Shown here: one piece after another, positions 6,464 through 10,237 of the stretch
How the letters are laid out: every line of letters starts with the position of its first letter
How positions within the stretch are numbered: position 1 is the first letter of the stretch
Assembly: GCA_030044485.1 (NCBI GenBank)
Contig: JASHVQ010000173.1
Coordinates: 1 to 10,237 of the forward strand
Length of the DNA: 10,237 nt
Source of the DNA: Methylovirgula sp.
GTDB lineage: Bacteria; Pseudomonadota; Alphaproteobacteria; Rhizobiales; Beijerinckiaceae
Direction of reading: 5' to 3'
Made by a program: the position numbers and the translations under genes
Notes under the pieces: model-generated
Told to the model about the DNA's origin: nothing
Database searches by the model: none
Seen by the model: the letters and a program-made list of their open reading frames with translations, nothing else

Positions 6464-7234
6464 ATGGCAGCGGCCTTGGTCACGGGGGCGGCGCGGCGGA
6501 TCGGCTTGAAGATTGCCGAACGGCTTGCCGCGGCCGGCTACGACCTCGCCATTCACAGCAGCGAGGTCTCGCTTGCCGAGGCGGGCGAAGCCGCGACGCG
6601 GCTGGGACGAAACGGGATCAGAACTTTCGTTGTCGCCGCCGATCTTCTCGATCCCGAGGCGCCGGCGCTCATCGTCAGGGACGCGGCGAAGGCGCTCGGG
6701 CCGCTCGCGCTTCTCGTCAACAATGCCTCGATCTTCGAGGAAGACACGGCTTTCGCCATTGATCCGGACCTTTGGGCGCGGCATTTGGCAATCAACCTGC
6801 GCGCGCCTTTGCTGCTCGCCCAGGAATTCGTTCGCCAAGTGCCGGACGGCCAAGATGCCGCGGTCGTCAACATCATCGACCAACGGGTCTGGCGTCCGAC
6901 GCCGCAGTTCTTTTCCTACAGCCTGACGAAAGCGGCGCTTTGGTGGGCGACGCGCACCATGGCACAGGCCTTTGCGCCGCGGGGCATAAGGGTGAACGCC
7001 GTGGGCCCCGGGCCCGTATTGCCCAACGAACCGCAGGGCGAGGGTGGCTTTGCGACGGAAGTGGCGGGCGTACCTTTGAGGCACGCGGTTGGCGAGGATG
7101 AGATCGCTTCGGCCGTGCTCTATCTTGCGCAAGCTCGCAGCGTGACAGGGCAGATGATCGCCGTCGATGCCGGCCAGCATCTGGCATGGGAGACGCCCGA
7201 CATCGTCGCCGGCAAGAGCAAAACGAAGCCTTAG
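6464..7234 (+). CDS. SDR oxidoreductase, FolM/pteridine-reductase-like
   Basis: This is a short-chain dehydrogenase/reductase of 256 aa. The NADPH-binding motif is TGAARRIG (residues 7-14), the TGxxxRxG form seen in pteridine reductases, and NNAS follows at 86-89. The active site reads NIIDQRV with Asp139, then Tyr152 and Lys156 in YSLTK. The usual catalytic Ser is replaced by Asp, 13 residues before Tyr, exactly the Asp-Tyr-Lys spacing of Leishmania PTR1 (D181, Y194, K198) and related enzymes such as FolM that reduce dihydromonapterin or dihydrofolate. I infer a pterin or folate substrate, cytoplasmic, with NADPH. No other folate gene is nearby to support this. The ATG at 6464 is preceded by a strong GAGGGGGAAG. 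Its stop is four bases from that of the convergent small gene. Confidence 0.9.
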   Translation: MAAALVTGAARRIGLKIAERLAAAGYDLAIHSSEVSLAEAGEAATRLGRNGIRTFVVAADLLDPEAPALIVRDAAKALGPLALLVNNASIFEEDTAFAIDPDLWARHLAINLRAPLLLAQEFVRQVPDGQDAAVVNIIDQRVWRPTPQFFSYSLTKAALWWATRTMAQAFAPRGIRVNAVGPGPVLPNEPQGEGGFATEVAGVPLRHAVGEDEIASAVLYLAQARSVTGQMIAVDAGQHLAWETPDIVAGKSKTKP

Positions 7235-7238
7235 CGGG

Positions 7239-7481
7239 TCAATCGGCGCTCGGCAGGCGGCGGATCGTAAATTCAATACGGCCGTCGGCGAGTTCGCGCC
7301 AGAACTCGATCTCGGTCATATAGGCGGCCTTCGGAAACTTCGAAAACCACTCGCGCGCTTTGTCGCGCGCCTCGGGGCGCGGCAGAGTGAAGGTCTCGCG
7401 CTGCCAGCCGCTTGCGCCTGGCTTCGCCCGCTCGCCGAAGCGGCGCGCAATGTCCGCTGGTGATTTACGCCCGGCGCTCAT
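7239..7481 (-). CDS. Small protein of unknown function (80 aa), downstream of thpR
   Basis: No family is recognised for this product. The ATG at 7481 is chosen because AGGAG sits six bases upstream in the leftward mRNA; the frame stays open further upstream, but that part is antisense-frame shadow of thpR. The protein is short, basic at its N-terminus (MSAGRKSPADIARRFGER) and ends in a block rich in aromatic and charged residues, containing YMTEIEFWRELADGRIEF and RRLPSAD. There is no signal peptide, membrane segment or cysteine, so it should be cytoplasmic. It starts 37 bp after thpR on the same strand and probably shares its transcript. Codon use has the usual G/C third positions. It could be a conserved hypothetical of this order. 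Confidence 0.75.
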   Translation of the reverse strand: MSAGRKSPADIARRFGERAKPGASGWQRETFTLPRPEARDKAREWFSKFPKAAYMTEIEFWRELADGRIEFTIRRLPSAD

Positions 7482-7518
7482 GTCATGCTCCTGCCGCAAC
7501 ATAACGGCGGGGCGAGCC

Positions 7519-8052
7519 TCAGCCAAGCGGATAGGCCGCTTCGACGACATAAGGACCGCCGCCGGTCGATGCGCGCGACGAAAACAGCACGAAGCGCGTC
7601 GCTTCGAAACGGCGCGACGAGAAGAAGCCGCGCGCCGCCAGATAGGCGGCGACCGCGGCGGCGGAAGCGTCGCGCAGCCGTGCCAAAGTGACGTGCGGCG
7701 TGAACTTGCGCTGTTCGGGCGGAATGCCGATGCGTCGCATGAGCCGTTCCTGCTCGGCCTGAAGTTCGACGAGCGGCGCGGCGGGCTTCGCCTTGGCGAT
7801 GATGGCGCGTGGCCGGTCTCCGCCGAAGAAGTCGAGCCCTTCGAGGGTGACGGTGAACGGCCGGCGCTTGATCTGTTCGAGCGCGCCGGAAACGTCGCGT
7901 GCGGTGGCATCGTCGATGTCGCCGATGAAGCGCAAAGTGAGATGATAATTTTCGCTGTCGATCCAGCGTGCGCCGGAAAGGCCGCCGCGCAGCGCGGAGA
8001 GATCGAGCGCCAGATCGGAGGGAATTTCAAGGCCCGTAAACAGACGGGGCAT
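7519..8052 (-). CDS. thpR: RNA 2',3'-cyclic phosphodiesterase (2'-5' RNA ligase family)
   Basis: ThpR (LigT) hydrolyses 2',3'-cyclic phosphate RNA ends to 2'-phosphates and can reversibly join tRNA halves by a 2'-5' bond; it is a cytoplasmic 2H phosphoesterase. The 177-aa product begins MPRLFTGLEIP, typical of the family, and carries both HxTx motifs, HLTL at 37-40 and HVTL at 120-123, at the expected spacing. FFGGDRPRAIIA and RRFEATRFVLFSSR follow in the family pattern. Length is normal. The ATG at 8052 has an excellent AAGGAGG five bases upstream. It lies 75 bp after the esterase gene and 37 bp before the 80-aa gene, all on the minus strand. The window thus contains both an RNase T2, which makes cyclic phosphate ends in the periplasm, and this enzyme, but in different compartments and operons. 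Confidence 0.95.
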   Translation of the reverse strand: MPRLFTGLEIPSDLALDLSALRGGLSGARWIDSENYHLTLRFIGDIDDATARDVSGALEQIKRRPFTVTLEGLDFFGGDRPRAIIAKAKPAAPLVELQAEQERLMRRIGIPPEQRKFTPHVTLARLRDASAAAVAAYLAARGFFSSRRFEATRFVLFSSRASTGGGPYVVEAAYPLG

Positions 8053-8127
8053 GGAATCCTCCTTAAATCTCAGCGAATCGTCGCCATTGTGGACCGAATT
8101 CGCGCTTCGAGAAAGACTCGGGGGAAC

Positions 8128-8784
8128 TCAGCTGCGCGGCAACCTCTGCAAGAACGCTTCGACCGTCGGCAGGATCGCAGCGACGATCGTCTTGACGCCG
8201 GACGCATTGGGATGCAAGCCATCGGCGAGCAAGAGATCGGCGTGGCCCGCGACGCCCTTCAGAAAGAACGGATAAAGCGGCGCGCGATAATTCGCCGCAA
8301 GTTGCGGGTAGATGGCATCGAAGGCCTTTTGGTATTCGGCGCCGAGACTCGGGCTCGCCAGCATTCCGGCGATCAGCACCTTGATGTGGCGGCCTTCGAG
8401 CGCAGCGATGATGCGGCTGAGCACATCCTTGGTGCGCGGCGGATCGAGACCGCGCAGCATGTCGTTGGCGCCGAGTTCGAGGATGACGCCCTCCGTTCCC
8501 TCCGGCACGCTCCAGTTCAGCCGCGCCAAGCCGTCCGCCGCCGTGTTGCCGGAGACGCCGGCATTGACGACATTCACGTCGTAGCCCGCTTTCCGCAAGG
8601 CCTTTTCGAGCACGACGGGGAAAGATGCATCTTGCGGCAAGCCATAGCCCGCCGTCAGGCTGTCGCCTAAGGCGACGAGTGTAATCGGCCGCGCGGCGGC
8701 CTCGGCGACGGACCCGAAAAGCGCCGGAATCGACAGCGCAAGTGCGAGCCAGGGCCGCAGGCGCGCGAGCATGGAAGAGATCAT
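8128..8784 (-). CDS. tesA: GDSL-family arylesterase / lysophospholipase (TesA-like)
   Basis: This is a secreted SGNH hydrolase that cleaves short acyl esters, thioesters or lysophospholipids in the periplasm, as E. coli TesA does. From the ATG at 8784 the product is 218 aa. Residues 1 to about 29 form a signal peptide ending AEA. Block I is GDSL (40-43, nucleophile Ser42), block II has Gly76 in NAGVSGNT, block III is GAND (105-108) with Asn107, and block V is DGLH (188-191) giving Asp188 and His191. All catalytic residues are present. ATGs at 8784 and 8772 are both possible, and neither has a clear Shine-Dalgarno, so the start is uncertain. Its 5' end overlaps that of the divergent ATPase gene, the same pairing as tesA and ybbA in E. 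coli. It likely leads a transcript with thpR and the 80-aa gene. Confidence 0.93.
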   Translation of the reverse strand: MISSMLARLRPWLALALSIPALFGSVAEAAARPITLVALGDSLTAGYGLPQDASFPVVLEKALRKAGYDVNVVNAGVSGNTAADGLARLNWSVPEGTEGVILELGANDMLRGLDPPRTKDVLSRIIAALEGRHIKVLIAGMLASPSLGAEYQKAFDAIYPQLAANYRAPLYPFFLKGVAGHADLLLADGLHPNASGVKTIVAAILPTVEAFLQRLPRS

Positions 8785-9493
8785 GGATAAGGCGGCGATC
8801 ATATTGAAGGATGTCGAGCTCAGTCTCGGGCGCGGCGCGGCGCGCGTGCATATTTTGAAGCAGATCTCGCTCACCATAAAGTGTGGCGCGGCGATCGGCC
8901 TCACAGGCCCTTCCGGCTCGGGGAAATCGACGTTGCTCATGGCGATGGCCGGCCTCGAGCGGCCGAATTCTGGAAAAGTGGCGATCGAAGGCACCGAACT
9001 GACCGCACTCGACGAAGACCAATTGGCGCGCTTTCGCGGCGCGCGCATCGGAATCGTCTTCCAATCCTTTCATCTGATCCCGACCATGACGGCGCTTGAG
9101 AATGTCGCCATTCCTTTGGAGCTGGCGCGCGACGACAAAGCCTTTGCGCGCGCCGCCACCGAACTTTCGGCTGTCGGTCTCGAGGACCGTCTTAACCATT
9201 ATCCCGCGGAACTTTCGGGCGGCGAGCAGCAAAGGGTGGCGCTGGCCCGCGCGCTTGCGCCCAATCCCGCGATCCTTCTGGCCGACGAGCCGACCGGCAA
9301 TCTCGACGCCGAGACCGGCCAAGGCATCATCGATCTCATTTTCGCGCTAAAGCGGGCGCGCGGGCAGACATTGGTGCTCGTCACCCACGATCCTGCCCTG
9401 GCCGCCAGATGCGACCGGGTAATTGCTTTGAGGTCCGGACGGATTGAGGCTGGAGACCCTCCCGGCGCTCGCGCGCCGCGTGCCGCGCAATGA
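8783..9493 (+). CDS. ybbA: ABC transporter ATP-binding protein, YbbA/LolD-like
   Basis: This is the ATPase subunit of a MacB/LolD-type ABC system, which couples ATP use to a large FtsX-like permease at the inner membrane; the substrate of the YbbA-YbbP type is not established. The 236-aa product has Walker A GPSGSGKST (42-50), Q-loop Gln94 in FQSF, signature LSGGEQQ (144-150), Walker B ILLADEP (164-170) and switch His202 in VTHD, so all motifs are intact. The ATG at 8783 is chosen because GGAAGAG (8774-8780 region) lies just before it; ATG at 8771 is in frame and would add four residues. It diverges from tesA with overlapping starts. The expected permease does not follow directly: a PilZ-like gene intervenes and the permease seems to start at 10167. 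Confidence 0.94.
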   Translation: MDKAAIILKDVELSLGRGAARVHILKQISLTIKCGAAIGLTGPSGSGKSTLLMAMAGLERPNSGKVAIEGTELTALDEDQLARFRGARIGIVFQSFHLIPTMTALENVAIPLELARDDKAFARAATELSAVGLEDRLNHYPAELSGGEQQRVALARALAPNPAILLADEPTGNLDAETGQGIIDLIFALKRARGQTLVLVTHDPALAARCDRVIALRSGRIEAGDPPGARAPRAAQ

Positions 9494-9551
9494 ATGGCAA
9501 ACGCGCCGTTAAGTCCATTCGCCCGCGCGCCCGCCTCGGGAAGATTTCGTG

Positions 9552-9574
9552 AAGCCTAACGGCCTTTAATTTTT
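9552..9574 (+). terminator. Weak candidate intrinsic terminator after ybbA
   Basis: AAGCC, a TAAC loop and GGCCTT can form a short stem with one bulge, followed by TAATTTTT. It lies about 60 bp after the ATPase stop. The stem is short, so confidence is low; if functional it would separate expression of the ATPase from the genes downstream. Confidence 0.3.
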
Positions 9575-9649
9575 GCGCCGCGATGGGCACAAGAAAAAAA
9601 TCACGCGCCCTAATCAAAAGAATGGCCGTCAAATCCGCCTGAGTGATGC

Positions 9650-10108
9650 ATGGTTGCGCTCAAGCAAGAGCCGGAATCCGCTACGCGGAATTTCGCGGAT
9701 ATAGCGAGCTGGGACAGATCGAGCGTCGCCGGCGCCGACGATCTGTTGCTGCCTTCCGCCGAACACGGGCATCCGATCGTCGATGCCGGTGACAGCGCGC
9801 CGCGCTTGCAGATCCCGCAAGCCGAGAAGCCGGACGCGGACCGGCTGGCGGCCCGCATCGTTCTCAACAATCCGCAGTGCGTCTATCGGATCGTCGGCGT
9901 GGACAACGCCGCCTATCGCGCCAAAATCGTCATGCTCTCGCACCAGATCGCGACCCTTTATACGACGCGCATCCCGCGCGTCGGAACGAGGTTGCTGCTC
10001 GGCAACCCCGGCCATTGTGCGACCGTACGGCGCGCGTTCGAGACGGGGTTCACGGTCGAATTCGACATCATGCTCGAAGCTCTGAGCGAAGACATGGAAT
10101 TCTGCTAA
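9650..10108 (+). CDS. PilZ-like domain protein with degenerate c-di-GMP motif, or unknown protein
   Basis: This is a 152-aa soluble protein without signal peptide or membrane segment. An in-frame TGA just before makes the ATG at 9650 the earliest start; its ribosome binding site is weak. Codons show the strong G/C third-position preference of a real gene. Residues 1-60 look unstructured. Residues 65-140 resemble a PilZ domain: RLAAR (65-69) fits the RxxxR element, CVYRIV and AKIVMLSHQIATL fit the strand carrying the usual D/NxSxxG motif, and VGTRLLLG followed by ATVRRAFETGFTVEF fits the closing strands. Only the Ser (97) of the D/NxSxxG element is kept, so c-di-GMP binding may be lost. PilZ membership is my inference and needs a profile search. 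It sits between the ATPase and permease genes of one ABC system. Confidence 0.72.
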   Translation: MVALKQEPESATRNFADIASWDRSSVAGADDLLLPSAEHGHPIVDAGDSAPRLQIPQAEKPDADRLAARIVLNNPQCVYRIVGVDNAAYRAKIVMLSHQIATLYTTRIPRVGTRLLLGNPGHCATVRRAFETGFTVEFDIMLEALSEDMEFC

Positions 10109-10147
10109 AAGCCCCATAAGCGGCGCCACTTTCCGCGGCCCGGGCTT
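10109..10147 (+). terminator. Possible stem structure after the PilZ-like gene
   Basis: AAGCCC (10109-10114) can pair with GGGCTT (10142-10147), enclosing a second short pair GCGG (10120-10123) and CCGC (10133-10136). It begins directly after the stop codon. No U tract follows and it lies only 20 bp before the next start, so it may be a weak terminator, a leader structure of the permease gene, or chance. Confidence 0.2.
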
Positions 10148-10166
10148 GGGCGTATTCATCCCGGCC

Positions 10167-10237
10167 ATGTCCCGCATCGATTTACGCATCGATTCATATG
10201 CGCTTCGCTTGGCGCTGCGCGATTTTCGCGGCGGTCT
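10167..10237 (+). CDS. ybbP: ABC transporter permease, FtsX/YbbP-like, 3'-truncated by window edge
   Basis: Only 23 codons are visible, reading MSRIDLRIDS then YALRLALRDFRGG. The segment LRLALRDFRGG resembles the amphipathic N-terminus that precedes the first membrane helix of YbbP-type permeases (LALRELRGG in many homologues), and the position downstream of a YbbA-like ATPase and divergent tesA supports this strongly. The ATG at 10167 has no obvious Shine-Dalgarno; an in-frame TTG at 10146 is an alternative. A 12-bp unit is nearly duplicated at the start (CGCATCGATT at 10173 and 10185), encoding RIDL-RIDS. The call rests on a short stretch plus context. Confidence 0.6.
   Translation, partial: MSRIDLRIDSYALRLALRDFRGG

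Noticed and set aside
7482..8030. N-terminal extension of the 80-aa gene into the thpR region
   Set aside because: The frame is open but overlaps thpR entirely; the Shine-Dalgarno AGGAG just before 7481 marks the real start.
8073..8103. GCGAAT and ATTCGC inverted repeat between tesA and thpR
   Set aside because: A 6-bp stem with a 19-nt loop is close to chance expectation.
8063..9322. Minus-strand frame of 419 codons spanning the esterase and ATPase genes
   Set aside because: It overlaps two genes with intact catalytic motifs in other frames and shows only low-complexity Arg/Ala/Gly-rich sequence.
9629..10189. Minus-strand frame of 186 codons opposite the PilZ-like gene
   Set aside because: The plus frame has better codon third positions and plausible beta-strand pattern; the minus frame is rich in Arg and Asp as expected of a shadow.
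1..10237. Search for tRNA/rRNA genes, CRISPR repeats, transposase, integrase, attachment sites and defence genes
   Set aside because: No clover-leaf, regular repeat array or characteristic protein motif was seen; all gene-sized regions are accounted for by housekeeping-type genes.

Overview
The window reads as an ordinary chromosomal segment of a GC-rich alphaproteobacterium. The order Hyphomicrobiales (Rhizobiales), perhaps near Beijerinckiaceae or Methylocystaceae, is an inference from three things: strong G/C preference at third codon positions, an Omp25/Omp31-type outer membrane protein, and alphaproteobacterial versions of the housekeeping genes. No rRNA, tRNA, CRISPR array, insertion sequence, integrase or toxin-antitoxin gene was recognised. 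Eleven complete genes and two genes cut by the window edges account for nearly all of the sequence.

Left part (1-2933): the 5'-truncated peptide chain release factor 3 gene (prfC, +) runs tail to tail into a polyprenyl-phosphate sugar-1-phosphate transferase gene for exopolysaccharide or capsule synthesis (-). The two 3' ends overlap by 19 bp. Divergent from the sugar transferase, a close-packed + strand run (3095-5139) encodes a small exported four-cysteine protein of unknown function, a periplasmic RNase T2 with both catalytic motifs and eight mature cysteines, and the 23S rRNA m6A2030 methyltransferase RlmJ. A cold-shock protein gene follows behind its own leader hairpin.

Middle (5462-7234): an outer membrane beta-barrel gene (-) and a FolM/pteridine-reductase-like SDR gene (+) diverge from a 339-bp intergenic region that is unusually AT-rich for this genome. 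That region holds a hairpin over the porin gene's ribosome binding site and a very GC-rich double palindrome upstream of the SDR gene.

Right part (7239-10237): a minus-strand group encodes a TesA-like GDSL esterase, the RNA 2',3'-cyclic phosphodiesterase ThpR and an 80-residue unknown protein. Diverging from the esterase, with overlapping start codons, is a YbbA/LolD-like ABC ATPase. The tesA/ybbA/ybbP neighbourhood known from E. coli is recognisable, because the window ends in what looks like the first 23 codons of the FtsX/YbbP-type permease. Between ATPase and permease sits a 152-residue protein that resembles a PilZ domain with a degenerate c-di-GMP motif.

I see no clearly new multi-gene system. 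The observations most worth checking are the PilZ-like insertion between the ABC subunits, the start-codon overlap of the divergent tesA/ybbA pair, the translation-control hairpins ahead of the omp and csp genes, and the exported-protein/RNase T2/RlmJ cluster.
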